64,000 bases of DNA from Prochilodus magdalenae. Lineage: Eukaryota; Chordata; Actinopteri; Characiformes; Prochilodontidae. Below the pieces are notes generated by a model, which was not told the DNA's origin, searched no databases, and was given only the letters and a program-made list of their open reading frames with translations. The stretch covers positions 25,161 to 89,160 of the forward strand of contig JAMWET010000179.1 of assembly GCA_024036415.1 (NCBI GenBank). The letters are read 5' to 3'. Positions 9,601-21,900 of this stretch are shown here, piece by piece. Within the stretch, counting starts at the first letter, position 1, and each line of letters opens with the position of its first letter. The translations under genes were made by a program, and so were the position numbers.

Positions 9601-12600
9601 AGTTTTTAAATCACATATTTTATTGATGAACAAATCTGTATGCAAACCTCACTGCTTGTGTTATTGTTGTAGCTTTACTGGTTAACCTAGCTAGCTATTG
9701 AATGACTTAACTCCCCAGAGACACAAAAATGCTTCATATGAACTGGGAAATATGGAAACGGTGATTATGAGCTTCTCTTTCATGTTTACTGTTGAGAATA
9801 GAAACCAGATGATGGCAGGAACAAAAAGTTCAGATAGCAGAAGCAGGGGACCTTGAACAGTGTGTGTCCTGGCCACTGAAGAACAAGGTGAAGGGGAGCT
9901 AACAAAGTCTGCAGGGAATCAGATGGACTACAGTCTGTAATTGTAAAATTGCAAAGTGCATCTGTAAAATAAGTAAAGCTGATAAAAATGACAAGGAAAC
10001 GGTGTAAACACAAGGAGGGACCTAATGAAATAGCCAGTGGGTATATATGTTAATTGTATGCAATAAGCCTTATATTAGACACTCCATATATCACTCACTC
10101 CTTCTCTTCGACTCATTTCTTTTAGTGTTGTATCTGCGGTCAATCTCCTCATAGACTGCCTCAGGAGGAGGTTTACGCCTCCTCTTAGAGAGCACTGTGA
10201 GGGAGACAGAGAGGAACATGGAGCCAGTTCAGTAGAAGAGAAGACTGATGACAGATTGAAGGACTAATGATGTTTAGAGAATGTACAGAAAGTGGATTGT
10301 AGATGATCTCTGAATCTCTCTACCTCTCCTGAGTCGTCTGTTCTGGTACAACAGCACAACCAGAAGCACTAAGGCCAGGAAGAGCACCACTCCCAGAACC
10401 AGGAGAGACACCGGATAGATGGACGGTACAGCAGTTGAAAGGGTTTGTAGAGTAGGGGTTGTTTTCTTCTCAGTTTGACCAACTGTAAAAACAGGATCTT
10501 TGTTATTGATTAAACAGTGTATTCAAAACTTTTATAAAATGTGCTTTGAGACGAAAAGAGTACCATGGGAAGTGGTGACTGTTGTTTGTGCAGTAGTAGT
10601 AGAAATTTCTGTCAATACTGAAACAAAACAAAATAAATAATTTAATTAATAAATAAATCAATTAACAATAAGTAAACAACACACAAAACGCAAATATATA
10701 TTTACAATTTTAAAACTGTATATGACAAACTAATATTAAAAACTAATAATAGAAATTGGTCATTCAAGATTCAATAGTTTCAAGATTGGTCATTCAAGAT
10801 TCATATGCGCAGAGAAACAAGCAGTTGCACTGCACAATGAATTTTTTACTTTGCAGTACTTCCGGGGCTACTCCTAACAATTACAATATAAATAAAAAGA
10901 AGATTCAGGGAAAGAAATATTACTATATGATATGCACTAATAACTATACAGTGTGTATCTAATGCAAGTCTGAAAGGCATAAGAGTACAAATGACTATAA
11001 TGTGCAATAATAATAATAATATGTACAGTTAACCAGTCTGCAGTATTTAGTATCATCTCGCAGGAGAGAAGGCTGAGCATGAACTGCTTTTCTGGTCAGC
11101 TGCTGATGGCAGAAGAGCATGAGATGAAATGTTGGTAGGAGGAAGTGAGGTGTTCAGAGCACTAATGGCCAGGGGATAGAATTTATGGAGGATTATTTTG
11201 TGTGTGCATGTCTGCAACATCTTTCTGCCAGTGGTAATATACCTAAGAAGGTCCTAAATGATCTGAATAACAGAGGTGTGCAGGCTATAAGAGGCTGGTT
11301 TAGCTTGAATACTTACACAAGATTTTAATAATCACACAGCCTCAAACTCCCTTCAAAAACCTCCACCTTGATCCTGGCTGCCCATCAGTAGGACATAAAA
11401 CAACTGCGGTGACGGACAAAATGTGTAAGTGAGCAACTAAATGATGGAAAGGATAACTGAGTGCATTGGTGACTGAGTCTCTGAGTGAGTGTACAAGTAA
11501 CTAACCGTGTATGTGTCAGTGACCGAATAAGTGAATGACTGGGAGATTGAGAAACCATGTAAGTGACTGAGTGAGAGAATAAACAACTGGACAGCCAAAC
11601 AACAGATACAGTGTGTAAAAGAATATGGTATTAATGTTCAGTATTGTGTATTATGTTCTCACTGGTGTCAGAAACTCCAGCATTCAGCAGACACCTCTGA
11701 CCTGTACATGTGACTCCAGCATGCTGCCTGTGGGAGCAGTTAGTGTGGTTCTTCAGGGAATGAGGACAGTCCCACAAGTGAATCTCATTCCCTCTACACT
11801 TCACTCTGTTCAGCCAGACAGGCCCTGAACCAGCACCAAACACAGAACTCCCATCAGCACTCAGCGCCGGGCCACAGCCCAACTGCCTGCAGACCACCTG
11901 AGCATCCCTGATGTCCCACAGATCATCACAGACAGGCCCCCACTGAGCATTATGATACACCTCCAGCCTCCCAGAGCAGCTTCCATCTCCTCCACTCAGC
12001 CTGAGAGGCAGGTGATCTACATCACACACAGCACACATGAGGAGATATTGATTAATCAGTCGAGTCATTGAACTCAGCAGTACCGGTACATAATACAATA
12101 CAAACTGTTACTGTAATTAAAGCTTACTAATTAAAAATCCTTTCATTTTCATGTGAAGTAGAATAACACTTAATGCTTCCAATCAAATATTCACTAGATC
12201 TGTTTGCAGTAGGTCTTACTTGAGCACTGTCTGTGATGGAGAGATGAAGAGCACTTCAGCAGACTTTGTAACACGCGATCATTTCTATCTTCTGTAAGTA
12301 TTAAAAAAACATAGGTTTATTAAAAATATCATTATATATTGAATACTTCAGAGCTTTCACTTCTACAGACTTCATTCTGAATTACTTCACCTTCATACAT
12401 TCAATATTTACCACAATTTCCCTTAAATTAATATATAAAATCACCACAAGCTGCAGACCTGAGCAGGTAATGTGAGCCACCTCAGTGTAATTATTACAAT
12501 TGTTCTCTCTCCAGGGTGAAGATGGACAGTGCCACAGAGTGGAGTCATATTTCCTACATTTCAAATCATCCAGCCAGTTAGGAGCTGACTCCACTCTTGC

Positions 12601-15010
12601 TTTGGACCAGGATTCCCTGCCAGATCTTCCACAGTTCAGCTCCTGACAAATCAGACTGGCTGTTTCTTCATTCATCCCATTTACACACACGTTACCCCAG
12701 GTTCCATTGTAGAACACCTCCAGATTCCCCTCACAGCCCTCAGTGAGTCTGATCTCTTTATACTCTGATAAAAGAAAGAATTTTACTGATGTTTATCTTT
12801 TAACTTTTAGATGTTTTTACAGACTTTGTCCATGCATCCATCCATCCATTCATTCATTCGTTCATTATGAGGCTTTGCTTACTTGTGCAAATACCAATAT
12901 AATTTTACCTGAGCACACGACTCCTACATCCTCCTTATGTCCACATTCGTCCTCTCCACACAGCTGAAATCTGCAGTTCCACAGGGACGCCTCATTCCCC
13001 TCACACTCCACCTCATTTAGCCATATGGGCCCAGTTCCAGGTCCAAACTGGGCTGGTACTGGGGCACTGAGGGCCACTCCACACTGCAGCTGTCTGCAGA
13101 CCACCTGGGCATCCTTAATATCCCAAAAGTCACTACTCACTGTCCCCCATGAGCCGCTGTGGAAAACCTCCAGCCTTCCTGCACAGTCTCCTTCAGAACC
13201 AACCAGCCTGATGGAGCTGTGGGCTGAGTTAAACTTACCTTCACACACACACGCAAAAACACACACACACACACCTGTGAAATTACACCTGATTAATGTT
13301 GGGAACAATGCATTGGTCCTCTATAGCAATACCTAGCTCGGCCACTTCACACATCTGCAACAATACAGTGGTAAGTGGGGGAGGTAGAAGCCTAACCACT
13401 TTTTTAACTCTTCACTTGGTGCCCAAAAATAACATTAAAAAATAAACTGCACATCAATGTGCTAAATCACAGAGTCTCAGCCCAAAAATCTAATCAAGCT
13501 TATAGAGACAAACTGCGGACTGAATGTACACAGTATGAACAGGGGAGTCTGGCTGATGATGGTGGATGCCCATCTGTCCTACTCAGGTTTTGACTATCAA
13601 TATAAAGTGCAAAGTCCATTATGTGCCAAGAATTTACTCCACTGCTTACACACTCATATTGCACACATCTCTGTGTATCAAAACTGTTGGTATTTACATG
13701 TGAATATTCAGATCCTCAGAGAACGTTTAGGTTTATAGGTAGTTTTACATTTTTGCTCCCATGCTCACTATGAGGGGATTTCTTAAATATGTTGTTGTGT
13801 CGTCACAAAAGATAATGTGGAAAATATTGTGCACACTTTGTTGTCCACCATCTCGGCAAGCACAACTTCTGCTAATGGGGTGCCTGTTCCTCTACAGCAG
13901 GGCCCCCCGGTCTTCGTGCGGCAGCTGATCCTCGAAGCAGTGGTCCCTCCTAGCCTGGTGCAAGACTTGGAGAAATTGTGGCTTGCCTTGTTGGTGTAAC
14001 CTTCTCTGGATGTACTGGCCTCCTGGTGGGTACAAGTTCTCGGTGCTCACAAAGTGCAACGGCAGCAGCAGCCAGAAGCCTATCGTCTTTTTTTTCCCCT
14101 GCGTCATCCACTGCATCACCAGCTCTGATGAGGGTGCTGCTCGTGTGCATGAGTACCAGGTAGAGCTGTTGCTGGCAGTTGTGGGCTTGGCAGCCACCCT
14201 AGTTCGGAGTAGCCTTCAAATCTTAGCTGTGTTCAAACTGTGTCATACTGTCACTTGTGATGAAAACCTATTACGTTCCAAAGAGATTATTTTGTTTCTA
14301 GAACTGTTCATGCGAGTAGGGTAACTGCATTTAACATATTAAACAAAACAAAAGCAAAAGCTTAGCTTAATGCTGCCGTTAATATGCTGGCATAATGGCA
14401 CTTTCGCCTTGTAAGGGTGAAAACGTGCGGTGCAGGAGCCAGACACTGGTCCCAGGACTCTCTAAAGACACACGCCCAGGACACACTCCATGCGGGGTAG
14501 AAGTGGTGTTTATTGGCCCAAGCAACCACACATCTCACCATTACTGTCCGAAGTAACTTAGAAGCAGCTGCGTCATACGGGAGGCTAGGCTACAACTAGC
14601 TCCTTCGTCCCACGCAGAGAGCACGTAATCAACCGTTACAGCCTGCTGGTCAAAAATTAGATGTTCTAGTCCTGCTCCTGAGTATTCCCTTTTAAGAGTG
14701 GGGCTTCTCAGAGAAGATTATCTAGATTGTTCTGGAAAGATTGTTAATAGGGTGATATAAAATCAGGGTACCTTTAAGTCCAGAGCATCACTGCTCACTG
14801 ATTGCCTTGCCAGTGGGTTAATCAGGTACAGTAATAAGACCTGTCCTTGCTTACGTCACATGCAGGGCCGAGCATGAAACGTCATTCACATGTCTAATGA
14901 TGTCAAACCCACCCACCAGGTATTGATCCTGTCAGGTGATTTCTTCTGGGTGCTGCTTTCATTGCAACTACTCCTTTGATGGTCAGGGCTTTTTTGTTCC
15001 TGGGTCTCTT

Positions 15011-15049
<39 letters not shown>

Positions 15050-18000
15050 CTTTCTTTCTCTCGCTTTTTCCTTCTTTCTCTCTTTCTTTCCTCTTCTGTG
15101 TTAAGCACTAGGATTTCTTTGGAGTGATCACATCAGAACCCCCAGAGCAGCTAAAGGCACCTGAGCATCAGCGCCACTGTGGGTCTCCTGCCCTGTTTTA
15201 TTGCCCGGCATGACCATAACCTCTACACTGACCAGCGTCTGGCTCTGATCATACTCTTTCTATGGGCCGTCTTCATCTTGCAGTTACTCCCTCCTGGACT
15301 AATCAGACTGGATCTAATCAGACTGGATCTAATAGATGTTCTTCTCCTGTTAGTTCTGTCTTTCTCGTCTCATCCGGGTTCGACCTGAGGAGGTTGGGTT
15401 CCGTCCTTGAGCCTGGTTCCTCTCGAGGTTTCATCCTTACACAAGGGAGTTTTTCCTCGCCACTGTTGCCTCTGGCTTGCTCAAGGGGGGCTTGGACCTG
15501 GTTTTCCCCCACCCTCAAATGTAGGTACATTAACTTTGTGTTTCTTTTTCTTTTCTTTTATATAACAAATTGATTTTCTGTGACGCTGCTTTGAGACAAC
15601 ATTGATTGTAAACAGCGCTATACAAATAAACATTGATTGATTGATTGATTGATTTTGTGGATTACCTTGACTCTTGTTAGCTTCTGTGGAGTTTTGCAGT
15701 TGTATTCTCTAAAAATGTTGCTGACCAACTGGCAGAAATGGTTAGCAGTTAGCCTGCTCTGTTGGCCAAAAAATCATAACTCTGCTGCTGCCTGGTCTTA
15801 GGATTTTCCTGCACGATTTCATTTACAATTAAAATCTGGTGCATTTACAGGGACAGCTTCAGCCAAGGAGAGGCCACCAAAAACAGCCAGTGTCCCCAAA
15901 AAACAGGGACATTTAGAATAATTAGATGTTATAACACGTACCAGAGCAGGTGACTGAGAGTGGTTCTCCAGAGCTGCAGTTGACTGCTTGTGCGCTGCTG
16001 CAGTTCGCCAGATGAGCTTCACTCCCAGAACAGTTGAAACCCATTACACACATGTGGCTGTGTTCAGGCCTGGATGGAGAGGAGCTGGAGAAGCTGAACA
16101 CAGAGCCACAGCCCAGCTGTCTGCAGACCACAGAGGCCACAGACCCACTCCAGGAGTCCAGCAGAACTCTCCTCCAGTCCTCCATGAAATACACCTCCAT
16201 CTCCCCCTCACACTCCATCCCTCCAGACAACCGCACTCTTCCCTCATGTAACGCCAGAGAGGAACCTGAAGAATCACAATATTTTTGAAAGTGATTGACA
16301 TCGGCAGACTCTTACAGGCTGTTTTATACATTTACATGGAGAACACAGTTTATCAGAGCTCACCATTACAGATAAGTCCAACGTCCTGTTTATGAGAGCA
16401 TGCAGTTCGACTCCATGATGAAATGGGACATTGTGACAGGTGTGTTTCGTTTCCCTGACAATCAAACACATCAGCCCAGATCCGACCACTCCCCTCCCCA
16501 AACCAGTCTGATCCCACCACAGCCACAGCACTCCCACACTTCAGCTGACCACAGAGGACACTGGCAGCTCTCATATTCCAGCTTACATCACACACTGTGC
16601 CCCACTCACTGAGGTACTGGAGCTCCACTCGACCAGAACAGGAGTCACAACCATTTGTCAGTTGAGCCCCTGTATGACCTGAATAAACTTCATATTAGAG
16701 AAATTAAACTAGATTAGAGAAACGGTGCACTGTGACAGTGGCATAGTTAACCAAACCTTTCACTTAGTTTTGAATTTTGATACTTTACCAGCACACACCA
16801 GTCCCACATCACTGTCATGGGAGCAGTTGTGTTTGAGTGAAGGTGATGTTGGACAGGAGTAAATCTGAGATTCGTTGCCTCTACACTGAAGCTCCTCTGA
16901 CCACACCTGACCCTCCCCTCTGCCAAAAGCAGCTCCTCCCAGCACCTCCACAGGAAACCCACAGCCCAGCTCTCGACACACAACCTCTGCATCCTGCTGG
17001 TCAAAGTCAGTATTACACACTGTCCCCCAGGTCTCTCCATGAAGAACCTCCACTCTCCCAGAGCACAGATGAGGACCATCGATAAGTCTGGATTTTCTGT
17101 GACCTGTTTGTATTTGATTGACTTTAGTACCATGCACAGAATGGTTTACTATATATAGCTCTCTTGTTGTTAATGCAAATATTTATAAGTCTAACTTGCC
17201 TGAACAAATAACTCCAGCATGTTTTTGAGTACCATAATGTTTACCCCATCCGTCCGATTTACAGTTCCTCAGTGTAGACTCTGATCCAAAACAGTCTACA
17301 TCATTCATCCAGATTGGTCCTGATCCTGATCCAAAGTGAGCATCACTCAGTGCATCTACAGCCTCTCCACAGCCCAGCTCTCTACACACCACTACAGCAT
17401 CACTCGAATCCCAGTAATCATCACCCACTGTTCCCCACTGTCCTCTATGAAGAACCTCCGCTCTCCCAGCACAGCGACTGTCCCCATCCACAAGTTTCAC
17501 ACTCTCTGTATATTGGAGGTACATATGTGGGGTGTGTATGGCATGTTCATATATCTGTCAGAAATCACATTCTTAAAAAAAAACAGATAACTCTTACCAG
17601 CGCACACCAGTCCCACATCACTGTCATGGGAGCAGTTGTGTTTGAGTGAAGGTGATGTTGGACAGGAGTGAATCTGAGATTCGTTGCCTCTGCACTGAAG
17701 CTCCTCTGACCACACCTGCCCCCACCCTCTGCCAAAGGCAGCTCCTCTCAGCACCTCCACAGGAAGCCAACAGCCCAGCTCTCGACACACAACCTCTGCA
17801 TCCTGCTGGTCAAAGTCAGCATCACACACAGTGTACCAGGTCTCTCCATGAAGAACCTCCACTCTCCCAAAGCAGCGAGAGCCACCAGCCAGCCTGACTC
17901 CTAAAAAAACAAATGAAAATACATAGTAAGCAACACCGTTTACACTTAATTAATACATATTAGTAAATGTTGAAATGTAGCGAGACTCAGACACTGCAAC

Positions 18001-18959
18001 ACTGAATATGATGCGATACCTGAACAGATGACTCCAGCATCTTTAGCATGATCACAGTTATGTTTTCCCCAACCTCGTGATCTACAGTGCTTCAGTGTAG
18101 GCTGGGTTGATCCTTTACAGTCCACATCATCCATCCAGATTGGTCCTGATCCTGGTCCAAAGTGAGCATCACTCAGTGCATCTACAGCCTCTCCACAGCC
18201 CAGCTCTCTACACACCACTGCAGCATCTCTCATATCCCAGTTATCACCACACACTGTTCCCCACTGATCATCATGCAGAACCTCCACTCTCCCAGCACAG
18301 CGACTCCCACCATCCACCAACCTCACACTGTCTGTACAAAAGAAGTCAGAAAGGTCAGAGACAAAGGTTTTACACAGAGATACATAGAATCAGTGAACCA
18401 TTGTCAAAGCTTAGTTGTACACAGTAGGGCGACAATACTGAATTTACACACACACAACTCGGAATACAACTCAGAGAGCACAGAGATTCTTAGAGAGCAC
18501 ATCAGACAGACTGGTGAAGATACATCTCTTACCAGCACACACCAGTCCCACATCACTGTCATGGGAGCAGTTGTGTTTGAGTGAAGGTGATGTTGGACAG
18601 AAGTAAACTTTAGATTCATCCCCTCTACACTGAAGCTCCTCTGACCACACCTGACCCTCCCCTCTGCCAAAAGCAGCTGCTCCCAGCACCTCCACAGGAG
18701 GCCCACAGCCCAGCTCTCGACACACAACCTTTGCATCCTGCTGGTCAAAGTCAGCCTCACACACTGTGCACCAGGTCTCTCCATGAAGCACCTCCACTCT
18801 CCCAGAGCAGCGAGAACCACCAACCAGCCTGACTTCTAAAATATAATCACAAAAAATCAAAGCTTATGTAGCGCTTCATGAAAACTGACATTTTGTTGTT
18901 AAGATGAATTTTGTAGAAATAATCTGGTGAGAAAACCAATGATAATAATAATAATAATA

Positions 18960-18994
<35 letters not shown>

Positions 18995-21900
18995 CTTAAA
19001 CTTTGTTCTAGGGCAAAAAATACCAGTTCTTCAGTGTGATCTTTTGAACCCCACTGCATGTTTCTAAAGACATAAAACTAATGCTGTTTACAGATGTAAA
19101 AGCCCATGTAGACCTTTATAATAATAATATTGATAATAATAATCATTAGAAATGAAATCATTAGAATGAAATGTAAAGGCATGTACAGTATCCTTAGATT
19201 GTAGTTCAGTAAAACCTACCTGAACAGATGACTCCAACATCTTTAGAGTGACCACAGTTATGTTTACCCCACCCTGCTGTTTTACAGTGTTTCAGTGTAG
19301 ACTCTGGTCCACTACAGTCTACATCATCCATCCAGATTGGTCCTGATCCTGGTCCAAAGTGGGAATTCCATGCTATAGCTACAGCCTCTCCACAGCCCAG
19401 CTCTCTACACACCACCGCAGCAGTACTCATATCCCATTTATCATGACACACTGTTCCCCACTGATCATCATGGAAGACCTCTAATCTCCCAGCACAGTGC
19501 CTGCCACCACCTACCAACCTCACACTGTCTGCACAACAAAGACAAAAAAACAATATTTCACTACCTCACAGTGAGTTGAGGTTTCTCTTGCATACAATGG
19601 CTTTAAATTGTATTTATTTGTTTATTCTTAATATGTGTTTATGTATGTCTATGTATATATGCATATTTAATTAAAAATAAATAACATTTTAATACAAATC
19701 CTGAATAAATGTTGAAAAAATTGTTTTGACAATGGCAGTGTTGTATGGAAATAAAACAACCCAGTAACTAATGTAGCTATATCTCTTACCAGCACACGAC
19801 AGACCCACATCACTGTCATGGGAGCAGCTGTGTTTGAGTGAAGGTGATGTTGGACAGGAGTGAATCTGAGATTCGTTGCCTCTACACTGAAGCTCCTCTG
19901 ACCACACCTGACCCTCCCCTCTGCCAAAAGCAGCTCCTCCCAGCACCTCCACAGGAAGCCCACAGCCCTGCTCTCGACACACAACCTCTGCATCCTGCTG
20001 GTCAAAGTCAGCATCACACACCGTGTACCAGGTCTCTCCATGAAGAACCTCCACTCTCCCAGAGCAGCGAGAACCACCAACCAGCCTGACTCCTGTATAT
20101 TACCATTGGAGAACAAAGATTATGCATTACACATGTTTATAGCTGCCAGTGAAGTGTTCATATATGCCTGTTTAAATTATATGTGGCTTTTATAATTACT
20201 TTTCACAAACATGAAGCACAACAGAAACTGTCTATGCATAATCAATTTTAATGCACACCAGATTTTATTGCACAAAATTTAAAAAAAAAAAAAAAAAAAA
20301 AAGCTGTTTTGCATCCAAATCTCTAAATAATAAAAGTCAGCACCCAGCTCTGTAATTATTAATAAGAAAGAAAAAGCAATTAAACATTTTCTTAGCTTTA
20401 ATTTTACTGTGAAAATATAGTATACTATATACTGTAACGAGGACACGAGAGATGAGGGGCAGTAGGGAAAAAAAAAAAAAAAAGGAAAATAGGAACCACT
20501 GTCAGTAAGAACAGAAACCAAAGACATCATAAAATAAAAGAAACAATACAACACCACTAATAACAAGGACCAGAACAACACAACAACTGACAGAGAGACA
20601 CTCTGCAAACACAAGGGGAACCAGTAAGAGTACAAATACACAGCAACACAGGGGCACATAGTTTCAGCTCCACACTTAGTCTCTGTTCCGGTTCCCTGCC
20701 CTTTCTTATAGCTACACCCTCACAGTTCTCTGCTCGACCACCTTAAACAAGGCTGCCACTGATGCCCTTTTTGCAGCTGATTAATCTAATGTTCCATTCC
20801 ACCTTAAATACCACAGCTTGTTCATGTGCCAGAAAGCAGCTGCGATACCATTTAAGGCAGAACTGAAAATTTACAAAACAAGCTTCAATTCATTATCCTT
20901 ATTTTCCATTTAAGGTTCAGCTAATTAATCACATACACAATTTTTCAGAACCTTTTTCCCCCAACGTAATAATAAGTCATTACTGAGCTGACTATAAATA
21001 GACAGGGTAGCATACAGATGGATTATTCCAAGTGTGTTTAATCATATATTAAATATTACCTGAACAAACGACTCCTACATCTTTAGAATGACCACAGTTA
21101 TGTTTACCCCATCCTATTGTTCGACAGTGCTTCAGTGTAGACTCTGAGGTACTACAGAACACATTATCCATCCAGATTGGTCCTGATCCGGGTCCAAAGC
21201 TTTTCAGTGCAGTTATAGCATTTCCACAGTCCAGCTCTCTACACACCACTACAGCTTCACTCATTCCCCAGTAATCACCACACACTGTTCCCCACTGTCC
21301 TCTATGAAGAACCTCCACTCTCCCAGCACAGCGACTGTCACCATCCACCAACCTCACACTGCCTGTAAACAGAGGGATGAGAGAGAGAAGAGGAGAGAGA
21401 AGACGGTGATGACCGAAGAGAGAGAAGAGAGAGAGAGAGAGAGAGATGAAAGAAGAAGAGAGTGAGATGAGAGAGAAATGACGAGAGAGTAGTAGAGCAG
21501 TGGATATAACACATACGGAGTGATGTTTATTGTTAAAATGAAACGACGCAGAAGATGGCCTGACTGGTGCAGAACAGTTCTGCCGTGGTATTGGTGTCTC
21601 TATTTCTCACATTTTCATTCTGTTGTTAATGGTGTATGGAAGACGAGTTGGCTGAGATTGTGTTTACCCAAACGACACAATTAATGTCACGCCGCACCCA
21701 ACCTCATTTACCACTTATTATAATCATCCATTTACCACATACACCCTTTCTTTCACTACTAATTAGCTTGTTTTCGAAGTGTTGTTTTTTGTTTTTAATC
21801 AAGACTTTTTATACGTTGAATTTTACTTCTGAAAAGTATAAACATAACCACTTACACGGTAGAAATAAACACAGTCATGTGACATAATATATAGTTTTTA

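Noticed and set aside
17314..17649. Numerous plus-strand frames of 60-140 codons over SRCR exons
   Set aside because: Antisense shadows of the conserved exons; they recur with the same His/Ser-rich composition at each SRCR exon.
20279..20659. Phe-rich 126-codon minus frame
   Set aside because: Composed of homopolymer complement and intron DNA; no paralogous copy or domain.
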